This document shows, piece by piece, positions 1 through 11,069 of a stretch of DNA of 64,000 nucleotides. The position numbers and the translations under genes are program-made. The DNA lies in assembly GCA_007115705.1 (NCBI GenBank), contig QXEO01000144.1:248001-312000 (forward strand), read 5' to 3'. Positions within the stretch are counted from its first letter, which is position 1; each line of letters begins with the position of its first letter. The notes under the pieces were generated by a model. It ran no database searches, was not told the DNA's origin, and saw nothing but the letters and a program-made list of their open reading frames with translations. Source of the DNA: Dactylis glomerata. Its lineage: Eukaryota > Streptophyta > Magnoliopsida > Poales > Poaceae.

Positions 1-253
1 CTGTGCATCTACTAAAACCATCGATGAAGGTCACATAATATCTATCCCCTGTTAGGGCAGTTACAACTGATGGACCCCATACATCTGAATGCACCACATC
101 AAAAGGAAGCTTACTCCTCTCATTACTACTCGGATAATTGGATCTAGTGTGTTTAGCCAATTCACACACGTCACACAAAAGCTTCTCCTTACACTGATTT
201 TTGACTTGAGATGGAAACATATGACTAAGGGCTTGGAACGACATATGCCCTAG
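1..253 (-). pseudogene. Copia integrase N-terminal part (partial at window edge)
   Basis: On the minus strand the reading resumes as LGHMSFQALSHMF, the usual LGH..F..L..MF block of the gag-pre-integrase zinc region. It is followed by a C-x2-C pair (CDVCELAKH) and by the integrase core opening DVWGP with FIDGFSR. The frame differs by one base from the upstream gag-protease frame, where the reading ends ...LMHYN-stop at 250-252. A single-base loss at about 250-255 therefore probably broke the polyprotein at the conserved His-Tyr-Arg-Leu-Gly-His stretch. Confidence 0.8.
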
Positions 254-1800
254 TTATAATGCATTAAAAGTAATTCCTCGGTTGACAAAATACCCTTCAC
301 ACTAAGTGCATATGGAGCTTGAGTATTGTTGAGGTAGTAGAGGCCCTCATGCTCAACTCCAGTCCCAAGAATTCTTCTTGTCTTCAGGTCCTGAAATATA
401 CATGACTTAGGATCAAAAGATACCCTGCAGTTAAGCGACTTTGAAATTGAGCTAACAGATAGGAGGTCCACTGGAAAATTTGGGACATGTAAGACCGGGC
501 TCAAAGAAAGAGAAGGAGTACAAGTGATGTTCCCAGAACCCATGATCGGAGTTGAGGACCCATCAGCTATTCGTACTCTATCTCTACCAGAACGTGGGAT
601 ATATGTCAAAAAAAACTTAGATGAGCCTGTCATATGATTTGTAGCCCCTGAATCAATTATCCAAGATGTTAAAGGCTGATTCGCACCTTTTCCGGTATGA
701 GAATCAGGGGTAGTCTCAGAAGGTCCAGCTGCAGAAGTCGCCATAAGCTTTGTCTTAAACTCTTCCAGTGCCTGGGCTGTAACTGCAGATTGTTCATCTC
801 TAGTTGAGGTGAAGTGAGCGCGATCCGCCCTCCTCATACTACCATCACCACGAGTAAACCTGTTAGACGGTTTACGTTGCCATCCAGGAGGGTAACCAAT
901 CAAATCAAAACAATTTGTCTTCACATGCCCAGGTTTCTTGCAATTATCACGCACAATCCTAGTCCTCTTTGCATAGTCAAATCTATGAGCACCCACCGGA
1001 GAATTTCTTGATTGAATTTGATTAGCTGCAGATAGTGCAGCCCGATTGTCAATGCTTGCTTGTGGAGTTGTGATCTGATTCGCCAATCTTGTTTCCTCCT
1101 CAAGTATACTAGCAATGGTCTGGTCTAGTGTAGGCCAATCTGGTGTGGCTTGTATGAGCTGGGAACGGAGATTGAACTCGGCGTTGAGGCCATCAAGAAA
1201 AGTCTGAATCAACAATGGTTCAAACCACTCACGAAGGAGTGGAACATCTCTGGGATCATGTGGTTTAAATGGTCTAAAATACTCCAGGTCTCTAAAGAGT
1301 TTCTTGATTTCTCCTGCATATTCAGTCACTGTCTTCTCCTCTTGCTTCATATGCCGCAGTTCATGGAAAATTCTACTTACTTGCATTTTGTTTGATTTCC
1401 CCGAGAATTGTTTCTCAATGCTTGTCCACACCTCAGCTGCAGACTGAAATCCTTCGACTTGTTCCCTCACAGTTTTCTCCATTGAACTGAGTAACCACAC
1501 CATGACTCACTTCTGGTTTTGGTCCCACTGATCTTGTGGAAGTTCTGCTGGCCTTTTCACATCTTCTCTTAAAAATTTCTCCAAACCATGTGATTCTAGA
1601 ATCAGCAATGCATTATGAGACCAGCTAAAGAAATCACCTGGACCGGTCAGCCTTACTGGATTAGCCTCCAGGTTTTTCAGAACATCAGAACTACTGCTTG
1701 TACGTGACTGTGCTTGCTCCAACAATTGGGCCATCATACACTGCATACTCTCCACTAACTTTTCCATCGCAGAATCCTTGCTTGGATCTCCCATGACCAC
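250..1800 (-). pseudogene. Copia gag-protease polyprotein, interrupted by one stop
   Basis: Two collinear minus-strand pieces in one frame (1800-1507 and 1503-250) are separated by a TGA at 1507-1509. The first piece holds the gag N-terminus with the retrotransposon motif 'LTGPGDFFSWSHNALLILES'. The second carries the UBN2-type gag core, a degenerate CCHC zinc knuckle near RDNCKKPGHVKTNCFDLIGYP (first Cys context altered), and the aspartic protease motif IIDSGATNHMTG. It ends in the gag-pre-integrase region (LLSVSSISKSLNCRVSF). In the family this polyprotein forms the virus-like particle and matures it by proteolysis. The stop may be a read-through of a lost Trp or Arg codon, but the downstream frameshift makes a relic more likely. 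Confidence 0.85.
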
Positions 1801-2228
1801 TAAACTGTTACAGAGTGCTCTTCAAAAAAACTGAATAGCCACAGCGACGTTACACTGAATTCAACAAACCATACACCATTTCCTCTCCATTGACTAATTG
1901 TAGATCAAGAAGATTTAATCACCACAATACCTCAGATAACTCCACCTTCGTGCAGCACAAGAACTATTTCAGACTGCAGGACCAAGGCCGCGGCGCGGAA
2001 CTGCGGGACGACAGCAGCGATGCAGCACTGCACTGCGGGACAACGGCGGTGGCGCGACACTGCAGGACAACGGCGCACAGCCTATGGAGAGGCGGCGACG
2101 GCACACGACCTGTGGCAAAGACAGCGACGACACACAACGGCGGCCACAACCACAGCGACTACCAACTACGACAAATTGTAGCACGAATCAGACCAAATCC
2201 GGATTAGAAACACGCCCCTGGATCGATT

Positions 2229-2240
2229 GCTCTGATACCA
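2229..2240 (-). other. Primer-binding site complementary to initiator Met tRNA
   Basis: On the minus strand the bases read TGGTATCAGAGC, the standard plant Copia primer-binding site for initiator Met tRNA. It directly abuts the LTR end at 2241 and fixes the element's orientation. Confidence 0.9.
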
Positions 2241-2444
2241 TGTTCAAATCTCTCAAGAAACAATCTAATTTGATGTGAATAGAATAGGATGAACTTCTGG
2301 ACAGAGAAGTCGAGCATCTTCTCGACTCTGTCTCCACTTCCCCTTATCTTATCTTCATTTTACAGTTTTGTCCTCCTAACATTTACAATTTACACATCAG
2401 TACATGATTATACCAAATACAGTTTAGAGGCTATAAACTCAACA
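2241..2444 (-). repeat. Copia 5' LTR (about 204 bp)
   Basis: The segment next to the primer-binding site begins TGTTCAAATC and ends CTCAACA on the plus strand, giving the TG...CA ends expected of an LTR. The inner edge is set by the primer-binding site. The outer edge at 2444 is inferred only from the terminal dinucleotide and could be off, because the partner LTR lies outside the window. Confidence 0.6.
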
Positions 2445-2759
2445 GTGTGTGACCCTAATTGTGTCAAAATCATTAGTCATGTTTGTTAGTATATCAAATT
2501 TTGCTTGTTTTTTAGAGCCATATTTGCTATGCAGTTATTAGAAGCAGGGACGACATGTCCGCTCAGATCTAACGGAGGTCATGCGTTTAGATGCAGTTAT
2601 GTAGAGCTAACAAATGCAAGACATGTTTTACGTCTAATTATGTACTAGGCCATGTGGATCCAATGGTTCTGATCTACTAATGACAAAATAGTTTACCGGA
2701 TGGGATACCAGATACTTTATTTTTTTTAGCGAGGTGGTGATTTTCGGTTAGCAAAGGAT
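2445..2759. other. Intergenic, nothing recognised
   Basis: AT-rich sequence between the Copia LTR and the LINE fragment. I see no open frame, repeat or RNA gene in it. Confidence 0.5.
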
Positions 2760-4260
2760 CACCTGATGATTGCCAACAATCTAAATTGTAGATTGTCCTC
2801 CTTCCCCATTACCAATATGCGGATGCCGATCTAGGACACTAGGATCATCATCAAGGATCTAGAGACCTATCAGCCTTGGCGAGGTAGATTCACTTCTAAG
2901 GGAAGTTAGCATGTTCTCATCGACTCATACCTATCCAGCCTTCCCATGTATATTATGGGGTTATACTTACTGTCGAAGGGAGTGCATGACACCTTTGATA
3001 ACGAGTTGTTGCGCTTCTTCTTGCAGGACATTATTATCCACCAAAAATATCACATGGTGAAAAAGGGGATATTTGTGCACCCTAGGATTTTGGGGGCATA
3101 AGCATCCTAGCATCTCGGCATTTTAATAAGGCATTGATGCTAAAATGGGTGTGGCGTATCCTTAGGGACAATGGTGGCCTATGGTTGCAGCTCATCAGGA
3201 CCAAGTATATTCGGGATCATCCCCTTTTGGCATGTGATCGTGGCGAGGGTTCCCAACATTGGAGATCTCTATTGGAAATCATACACGCGATCTGCCTAGG
3301 GATCTCCTTCTCCATAGGTAATGGAGAGGGTACCATGTTCTAGTTGGACCCATGGATTTGTGAGCGGCCCTTGTGGGATGCTTTACCTAGCCTTACGCGA
3401 TTTTCTTAGAGTCGACGTTGCTGGTATCCAACGCGGCTCATGGGGTGGGGGGGGGACATGGAACATTGCCTTCTGTAGAACCTTTGTCACATAGGAGACT
3501 GTCGTGTGGAGTGAACTGAGGGCTAGCCATTCCCCTCTCTCTCTACTTTGGAGGATAGTACGTACCGGGTCCTATTTAGAGGGACTACCTTGCCTTGGAC
3601 CGTGACGTGGGAGGCCCCTCTAACCCGGAAGATTAAGATGTTTGTTTGGCAGCTGCTATGAGATTGCCTACCTTCAGGGGTTGAAGTGACTGCTTATGTC
3701 CATTATGCGGGATCCTCGAGTCAGGAACCCACATAATGTTCACTTGTCCTGCAACCCGATTTCTATTGAGCTTTGTCCAAAAGGCTTTGGGTCCTGCGTG
3801 GCATGCCCTGGACCTCTATGAGCTCCTAGAAACCCATGTGAACTAGACCGGGACGAGGAGACACCTCTTCTGGTTTATGTTCGCCGCGATGTCTTGCACC
3901 CTTTGGACGACGCATAACAAGACAGCTATCAAGAAAATTTTCCTTTCTTGCGCTTCTGACTCTGTGTTTAAAATATTGGCTTTCTTGCAGCTGTGGTATC
4001 CGTTGTGTAGACATCGGTACAGAGAGCGGGGTGGATGGCATGCTATGGGCCTTGCTGGAGGCGGCTCATCGTCTTCCCCTATTGCCTATATTACTCATGC
4101 TTGGGCGCTTTGTCTTTTTTGTTTCCTGTGCGGCGTGCTGTGTTGTTGCCCCAACAAACTCCTTGTTCTCTTTCTATGACTTTGTCAACTCTATATGGAT
4201 GTTGGTGCTTTTTTTATTAAGCGCGAAAGCCTGTTTCAAGGAGGACAAGTAGGGGAGTCC
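2760..4260 (+). mobile_element. LINE (non-LTR retrotransposon) 3' fragment, degenerate
   Basis: Broken frames on the plus strand give, in order, the end of a reverse-transcriptase/thumb region (SSLPMYIMG, KYHMVK), the block LKWVWRILRDNGGLWLQLIRTKY, and a zinc-binding zf-RVT region (KMFVWQLL ... CPLCGILESGTHIMFTC). A C-terminal tail follows (FWFMFAAMSCTLWTTHNK). These are the conserved 3' parts of grass LINE ORF2. Endonuclease and the catalytic RT motifs are missing, so the copy is 5'-truncated, as usual for target-primed reverse transcription. Many stops and shifts show it is old. The 3' end is set by the loss of similarity and is approximate. Confidence 0.8.
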
Positions 4261-4400
4261 TCCAAAAAATATATAGTTGGGTTACAACAGAGCTAAATAA
4301 GGATATATCATACAATTTAATAAGATTTTATTTTGCGGCATGCTCAAACCACTATAGCGGAGCTGTAGCGACAAAGTGTTTTTCACTTCCGAGCACCCGT

Positions 4401-4655
4401 TAAATTGAAAATCATACTTACGATTTCAAAAAATAAAAAAATACGGATGTAGCCAATGATGTATTCCACATGCATGCAAAATATCAATATTAAAACTTTG
4501 TATTCTAAATTTACACTAAAATGACAAACATGGTTTTACTCATATTTTGTCATTTTTGTGTAGCACATAATACAAAGAATTTTGCATGCTTTTAGATTAT
4601 ATCATTGACTAGATTTTAACATTTTAGAGCTTATAAATGTGATTTTCGATTTTTA
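4401..4655. repeat. Foldback (palindromic) MITE-like element upstream of the NAC gene
   Basis: The left arm (about 4401-4535) and right arm (about 4536-4655) are reverse complements of each other with scattered mismatches. Matching blocks include GAAAATCATACTTAC against GATTTTC at 4641, CAATGAT at 4456 against ATCATTG near 4605, GCATGCAAAAT against ATTTTGCATGC, and AAAATGACAAA against TTTGTCATTTT. There is almost no loop. The element ends about 280 bp before the NAC TATA box. The exact ends and target duplication could not be set by eye. Confidence 0.65.
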
Positions 4656-4937
4656 AAAAACTATGATAGTTTCCTTTTCAAAAAAAAAGTTGGATACAAA
4701 TAGTCTCAACATTCACACGTGTGATCGGCGATGTGATCCATGTGAAGTTCATGCATGCCAAAAATCACGGACGCCATAAAGATGCGGGCGCATGTGCCCT
4801 GAATCCCTGATAGCAGGATCAATTAGCTGTCCACTCGATTTGCCCCTGATGACGCAAACTAGGTGATGAAATGACGATTGTACCCTCGTGATGCTAATCC
4901 ACCCACCACCACCTGGCAAGCGGACAAGCCATGGCAG

Positions 4938-4945
4938 CTATAAAT
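4938..4945 (+). promoter_or_regulatory. TATA box of the NAC gene
   Basis: CTATAAAT lies 202 bp upstream of the chosen NAC start codon, in a short GC-rich upstream region. It would place the transcription start near 4970 and leave a 5' leader of about 175 nt, rich in CT runs, as is common in grasses. Confidence 0.6.
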
Positions 4946-5146
4946 CCACGCCCCAGTCCCTGCGTCTCAAAAATTTCAAGCCTCCCTCCCATCAACACCA
5001 CACCACACAGCCAATCAAGCAGTAGCCATCCTCTTCCCCTCCTCCTCCCTAGCTTCCAGGTAGCTACCAAGCTCTCACTGTCACCATACATCATCAGCTA
5101 GCACACACCTGCCAGCTCATCCCGATTCCGTTCCCACCGTCCGGCC

Positions 5147-6435
5147 ATGCCGAGCTCCGCCGCCATGCCCGCCCTCCCTCCCGGCTTCCGGTTCCACCCC
5201 ACCGACGAGGAGCTCATCGTCCACTACCTCTCCAGGCAGGCCGCCTCCATGCCCTGCCCCGTGCCCATCATCGCCGAGGTCAACATCTACAAGTGCAACC
5301 CATGGGACCTCCCCGGTATATATACAAAACTAATCAGCTCATCAGCCTTCGATTAATCAACTCGATCGATCTCTAATGAATCTTCTTGGTTTATTGTTTT
5401 GCAGGCAAGGCCTTGTTCGGGGAGAACGAGTGGTTCTTCTTCAGCCCGAGGGACCGCAAGTACCCCAACGGCGGGCGGCCCAACCGCGCCGCCGGGTCCG
5501 GCTACTGGAAGGCCACCGGCACCGACAAGGCAATCCTGTCCACGCCGGCGAGCGAGAATATCGGCGTCAAGAAGGCGCTCGTCTTCTACCAGGGCAAGCC
5601 GCCCAAGGGCGTCAAGACCGACTGGATCATGCACGAGTACCGCCTCGCCGCCGCCGACGGCAAGACCACCAAGCGCAGAGGATCCTCCATGAGGGTGAGA
5701 ATTTCATTTTCTTCTTTTCTCAGGAGATGTTCATTCACTTTGGTAGTGGTGGCAGTTACTTGCAAGCTACTACCACATCTTACTCACTGTCTACACGCGA
5801 TTATATTTACATTATTTGAAATGGCAAGTTACTGAATTTTTTTAATCTGACCTTTATGTGTGCAGCTGGATGACTCGGTGCTGTGTAGGATCCACAAGAA
5901 GTGCAGCAGCAACTTGCCCAACTTCTCCTCTGACCAGGAGCAGGAGCAGGAGAGCTCCACCGTGGAGGACTCCCACAACAACAAGGCTGTGTCCTCCCCC
6001 AAGTCTGAGGCTCTCGACGGCGACGGTGACGACCAGCTGCAGCTGCAGCAGTTCTGCCCCATGGCGATGACCAAATCCTGCTCCATCACCGACCTCCTCA
6101 ACACCGTCGACTACGCCGAGCTCTCGCAGCTCCTCCTCGACGGCGGTCCAGGCGGGTCGTCGTCGGATGCCGCCGGCGCCATGGCTGCGTATCAGCCGCC
6201 GGAGAGCCCGCTGATCTACGGGCAGCCTCCGTGGCAAACTCTTAACTATAACAACAACAATCACGTCGACCTGCCGCAGTTAGATGACCGTGATTACGCT
6301 AATGGTAACAAGTATAACGGGATGAAGAGGAGGAGATCCAGCAGCAGCTTGTTGTGCAACCAGCTGCAGCTCCCAGCAGATCAGTACAGCGGCATGCTGA
6401 TCCACCCCTTCCTGAACCAGCAGCTGCACATGTGA
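5147..6435 (+). CDS. NAC-domain transcription factor, three exons
   Basis: Exons 5147-5315, 5405-5694 and 5866-6435, joined by GT-AG introns of 89 and 171 bp, encode about 342 residues. The N-terminal NAM/NAC DNA-binding domain is complete: subdomain A (LPPGFRFHPTDEELIVHYL, residues 10-28), B (IIAEVNIYKCNPWDLPG), C (WFFFSPRDRKYPNG ... GSGYWKATGTDK), D (GVKKALVFYQGKPPKGVKTDW.MHEYRL) and E (LDDSVLCRIHKK). Intron positions match the usual NAC structure. The C-terminal half is Q/N/S-rich and has the motif SITDLLNTVDYAELSQLLLD, seen in the NAM/NARS-like NAC subgroup, and a basic MKRRRSSSS stretch. It should act in the nucleus as a sequence-specific activator. The start at 5147 has MPSSAAM; Met7 at 5165 is an alternative. 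Subdomain E has Ser where Trp is usual. I do not assign a gene name. Confidence 0.95.
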
Positions 6436-7931
6436 ATCATCAGTACGTAGCACCCGGAGATCGATCATGGAACTGGAGTGTTTTACTGCTCCATTTGAAC
6501 CTGCTGTAGATCGATCGCGTTGTGGCAGATCGGCAAGAATAATCTAGCTGTGTGCCGTGACCGATATGAACGAACGGAAGAACTTCTGAATTCTTCGTTT
6601 GATTAGTACAAGGCTGTAAAATACGTACGGGGTTGTTGTGGAAAAAAATTAAGCCAAGATTACATGATAAAATATGCTGCAGATTTTCTTGACATTGCAC
6701 TATGTGATTGATTGGTTAGCTCAAAAAAATATGTAGAACCAAGGACGCATCCATGGTCGACACACGCGGCCTGCCTTGTTAATTAACTGAGGGAACTTAC
6801 GATGTACACACTAGCGTAGTTAATTAGCTCGGCGTGTTGCTAGCGTGTGGATCCTTATCCTCCGTACATTTGAAGGAATCAACCAGATTAGATTACTCGA
6901 ATGTGTTAATTTTTTCCACTAGAATCCAAAGTTCAAATATCCATATAAAACCCCAGGACCAATAGATTGGCAAAACGTCATCTTGCAGGAACCATCTAGC
7001 TAGCCATTGCATCGCATCAATTGTCGCAGGACAAAAGAAGAAGGCGGCGGCGCACGTTGCTCGATCAACCACTTACTTATTATTCTCTAACACATGTACT
7101 TATACACGTGTGCGTGGGACCATGTGAGCTATAGCTAGCTAACTCTTGGTATATATCACACGTTCCATCTGACGATGAACCCAGAGCTGATCCCCTCCAT
7201 TTGGTCAAGAGCGTCTCCCTATTGGAGACACCGTTTTGTTTATGCTTGGCTTGAAACCATCATACGTAAACCATGACGACAAGATAATGCAGATTAAGGA
7301 ATGTGAACTAGTAGTTAATCAAAGTTGATTAGCTAGGCTTCTCGATCTGGTCTACCTCTACGGCTCTACCACCCCATGGTTGGAAATTCGAGCACATGCT
7401 AACAGGGACTTCTCACCCCTAATTGGTGCTTCTAAGCTAGTTTAAGCTCAGCCTAACCTCCGGTTTCCAAGCACGATTAAAAGGCGATGACGACAGGTGA
7501 GGGGTTGGTTAAGATAAGAAGGGTCTCTCCTAATCAGGCTGCAGTCCAGCACAGCTAAGTCGTGAGTGACCGAAGCTCTCTATGCATGAGTTATGATACA
7601 TTATCTCGCGAGCATGCATGCGAAAAGCTGGTTGAAAACGCATGTGTGGGGCTGGCCTTACTAGGATCATCGTACGTCAAGTGGCTCAAAGCCTTATCCG
7701 CGAGGTCACACCAGCATGACATGGCCGGCTTCCTTTTCTAGAATCAGGCAGCTAGCTAGCCACTAATAATTGGTTGCTGGTTGCCTGGTTGCCTGGTTAA
7801 CATGCATGAACCCGATCTCGATTCTAGCTAGTCTGGTCCTGGATCAGCTTTGAGCAAAGTAATCATCAGGTTGCTTTGAAGCTAGCTTATTAGGTAAATT
7901 TCCTTTTTCCAAAAGATGACCTCGAGATTTA
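6436..7931. other. NAC 3' UTR and intergenic sequence
   Basis: The first 250 bp or so are the probable NAC 3' UTR. The rest is AT-rich sequence with many CTAGCTAG and CATGCATG motifs. I see no gene, repeat or RNA here. Confidence 0.5.
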
Positions 7932-8131
7932 GGGCCTGTTCGGATCTGCTCCAACTCCGCGGCTGAACTCCCGGAGCGGATGGAGCGGCACCGAACGCTA
8001 CAACTCCAAGGCGTAGGAAGAGCAGAGCGGAGCCAGCTGCAATTCATTTTCGCGGAGCTGCAAAACCCGGGCTCCCCGCGCTCCGCGTAGATCCTTGAAG
8101 TCGGTGGAGCGGAGCGAATCCGAACATGTCC
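7932..8131. mobile_element. Tourist-like (PIF/Harbinger) MITE, 200 bp
   Basis: The ends are imperfect inverted repeats: the left starts GGGCCTGTTCGGATCTGCTC and the right, read inward, starts GGACATGTTCGGATTCGCTC. They are flanked by the 3-bp duplication TTA at 7929-7931 and 8132-8134. TIR sequence, size and TTA target are typical of Tourist MITEs, which are moved in trans by PIF/Harbinger transposases. It is GC-rich compared with its surroundings and has no coding capacity. Confidence 0.85.
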
Positions 8132-8614
8132 TTACTGAACGGTCATAGATAGAAACGCATGAAATATGTTTTTTTGTAGATAACTAAAGAGCACACCGAG
8201 TCCCTGCATCCGAGGATTCACACACAACCCAAGCCCCGTTCAACAAAAAACACAACCCAAGCACATGTTTATTATTATTATTATTAAATTTTCCATATGA
8301 ACCACAGGGCTAATAACAAATCCTTCAATCGTCAAACATAATAGACTGGGTTTATAGTAGTAGTATGTTTTATTTGTTGCATTGATGACATACACTTTTG
8401 CAATAAAGAGAATATTATTAATATCAAGCTGCCTTAGAAAGAAAGAATTTTTGGATATTAAAACAGGTTGTTCTCAGTTTTGGGTTGGCTTTTAGTGTTG
8501 TAGAAGATATAAAATCAATTCTCTAGCAGAAAGAATGGGATAACGAAAAGAATACCTAGATGTGTGCCACCTCTTAAGCACCAAAATTCCCTAGATTGTA
8601 AATTATTTGTGTTA
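8132..8614. other. Intergenic, nothing recognised except (TTA)6
   Basis: AT-rich sequence containing a short (TTA)6 microsatellite at 8269-8286. No gene is seen. Confidence 0.5.
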
Positions 8615-8619
8615 CCATG

Positions 8620-8993
8620 TGACGAGGGTTGGCCTCGGCAATTTCCATGGATGATGGACTTAGGATCGGGGAAAAGGAGGTGCGTTGGATGAACTCGCCG
8701 ATTTATCAGACAAACAAGGCAATCTGAAAAGGTTGAAACAAGGCTAGGGTTACAAGCTTCGTTTTGATGGATCCCTCCGTCGGCTCCTCCCAGCCCCTTT
8801 TATAGGAGGCCTAGAGTCCTGGTCAAGTAGAATACAAACTCATTGCCTAAGTCAGTTTACAATTTCCTTAAACAAGCTTCTCCTTATGTAGACTAAACTT
8901 CGAATGCCTCCTGAGCCTTAGTCTTCATGGGCTTCTCTCGAATATGAACCAGGGGTACCAATGTTATGGGCCCTGGTATGCGTACCCTAGTCA
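8620..8993 (-). mobile_element. Solo LTR of a Gypsy-type element, 374 bp
   Basis: It starts TGACGAGGGTTGG and ends CGTACCCTAGTCA, with the perfect 5-bp target duplication CCATG at 8615-8619 and 8994-8998. On the minus strand its 3' part resembles the ends of the 334-bp Tat LTRs at 29.7 and 47.2 kb ('GAGTTCATCC', 'CCGATCCTAAGTCC', 'AACCCTCGTCA'). It also has a TATA-like CCTATAAAAGG. It is therefore a diverged relative reduced to a single LTR by unequal recombination. Confidence 0.92.
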
Positions 8994-8998
8994 CCATG

Positions 8999-11069
8999 CA
9001 TGGCTATTTTTCAATCAAGATTGATAGCGTTTTTTAAGGAATGTGGGCTTTATTGATCACAATGCTTGTTAACCTCGATCCGGTTATCAAACTTCTTTTC
9101 TTGTTATAATATTATCAATGTCATGTGATCATATATCACATAGTGTGTGTAGAAGATTACATAACATTGCAATACCAAGAGGGCCCAGACATACCTCTCC
9201 CATAGACAGGAGGAGCAAACCCCAATCTCAAACTATCATGTTCTCAGATATCCTATCTGATACATGTGGAAATCACCTTTATTATCACTCTGTTATGGTG
9301 TGAAATCTAATAATACCAACGCATAGCTTCAAGAATGAGAACAAGACATTCTCATGGTTCTAAGGATTATACAATAAGGACACACTTTTAAGATATGCTA
9401 CTGACAAGATAAATCAGTTGAGTTGGGTCGGTTCGGTAAGATTTTTCAACCAAACAATATACCCTCATTTATTGCTAGCATCCTTGCAATGCCCATGATT
9501 AGAAAAGCTCAATCATCGATCAATAAACAAGCTAGTTATACTAGGAGCTCTTTCTTTTGTTTATCTCCGTGACCGGAGAACTACAAGCAGTTATTGCATA
9601 AGGATAAAATTTATAATAAACATTGAATTATTAGTATTACTCTTATTATTATTGCCACTATGGCATAATTCTTTCAGAAACTGCCTGCAGTCCATGGCGT
9701 AGTGTCCGACAAATCCGCATTTGAAGATAACTTTTGCTAGTCTAGTATATTATTTCTATGTTTGTATCATGAATTCGATATATAACAACACCATTGGGGA
9801 GAGTTATCGATCTGTTATCGCATTAAAGTTCAGTGCTCTAATCATTCATTTGTTTTTCTAACATGTCTTGTCTTACAAAAATATGTACTTGGTAGCAGTT
9901 GATATATTTCATTCTTCTAGAGTGAGCAATTGCACGATGCACTGGTGTTTTACGGATTTAATGAAATCTCTCTATTCCATGTAGGGGATCCGAGACTGTC
10001 GCGCACGGGATCACCATTTTGAAGAAGCCTTCTCCCCGTAGTTGAAGAAGGCTCTTTAGCAGATGGAGGGTGCTTCGGTGGCTAGGAACCAGAAGTTTGC
10101 CAAGTGGTTTATGGAGTTACAGGCTTCAATCAAGAATGACCGTGTGCAAGGTCGCCAAAGCCAGCGCTATCCTCCAAAACATTCGGGTCAGGTGGAGAGT
10201 TGTTTAGGCTTCTATGGATGATGCGTTCCTTTCTATCTGGTACCTCCTTCACACCAAGGACACATAGGTTAGAGAATTCAAGATATCTGGGCTCATGTTG
10301 TTGACCGAGCTGGTGGTCAAGCTCCAAATAGACTTGGCGAAAGAGCTCAATGACATCGATAGGGATTAAGTGGAGATGAGGGAGAAAATGAGTGAGTGGA
10401 GAAGTGAAAGGAGTCAAGGAGACATGTAGAAGAAAAATAGTACATTTGTTATTTGTGTAACATTGTTTCGATGTTTAAAGTTGAAACTTAGCATCTGGAG
10501 AAGGAGAAGAAGTAGTCTCACTCTATTGCCCTCTATAGAATGAAAAAATTAGTTCTCCTTATTTGTACTAAACTTTCTTATTTTACAATTTGGTCTCAGT
10601 TATCTACAGTTCTATTATATTTTGTTGCAAATACAATTCTATTAATTTGAAAATTAATTGATAATACAATGAAAAGTGTGTTAGTTGTTCTCCTTTGGTA
10701 CATTGTTTATTAAAAGGACATTTCACTCAAGTCTATGAATCTAGATCAGTGAAAAAAGGGGGAAATGCATATTTCAGATATTTATTTTTGGAAGTTAGAC
10801 TCTAGATATGTATTCTGATCTATGTTTGTATCCTTATATATCTTGTCAGAATCTTGTAAGGTGTATTATCTAGGAAATATATCAGCAAGTTTTGATGCGT
10901 TCGGTGACTATCTATCCTAACTATAATTAAATATAATATTTTTGATTATATGAGCTATCAAAAAGGATTTGCCTCGTAATGTTGGACATTCATCATGTTT
11001 GTCTATTCTTTCATAGTTATGTATATTTTTAATATTTTTATGAGTTTGACGTTCAATTTTGCACTAGGA
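8999..11069. other. Intergenic, no recognised gene
   Basis: Mostly AT-rich sequence. At 10020-10440 there is a more coding-like patch (MEGASVARNQKFAKWFMELQ on the plus strand, then frameshifts), but no domain is recognisable and no frame is sustained. It may be a transposon fragment. Confidence 0.4.

Larger units (their letters stand above)
1..2444 (-). mobile_element. Ty1/Copia retrotransposon, 5' part (LTR to integrase), degenerate
   Basis: Read on the minus strand, the order is 5' LTR (2241-2444), primer-binding site (2229-2240), untranslated leader (about 1801-2228), gag, protease and the start of integrase, which leaves the window at base 1. The gag-protease-integrase order, with the Asp-Ser-Gly-Ala protease ahead of a pre-integrase zinc region, is diagnostic of Ty1/Copia. 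The coding frame is interrupted by a TGA and a frameshift, so this copy is not autonomous. The reverse transcriptase, RNase H and 3' LTR would lie to the left of the window. Confidence 0.88.

Noticed and set aside
5353..6264. Long minus-strand ORFs opposite the NAC gene
   Set aside because: They are shadows of GC-rich NAC exons in the opposite strand; codon usage and domains support only the plus strand.
10130..10417. Minus-strand ORF of 95 codons
   Set aside because: No domain, and the opposite strand has a coding-like but frameshifted text. Neither can be supported.
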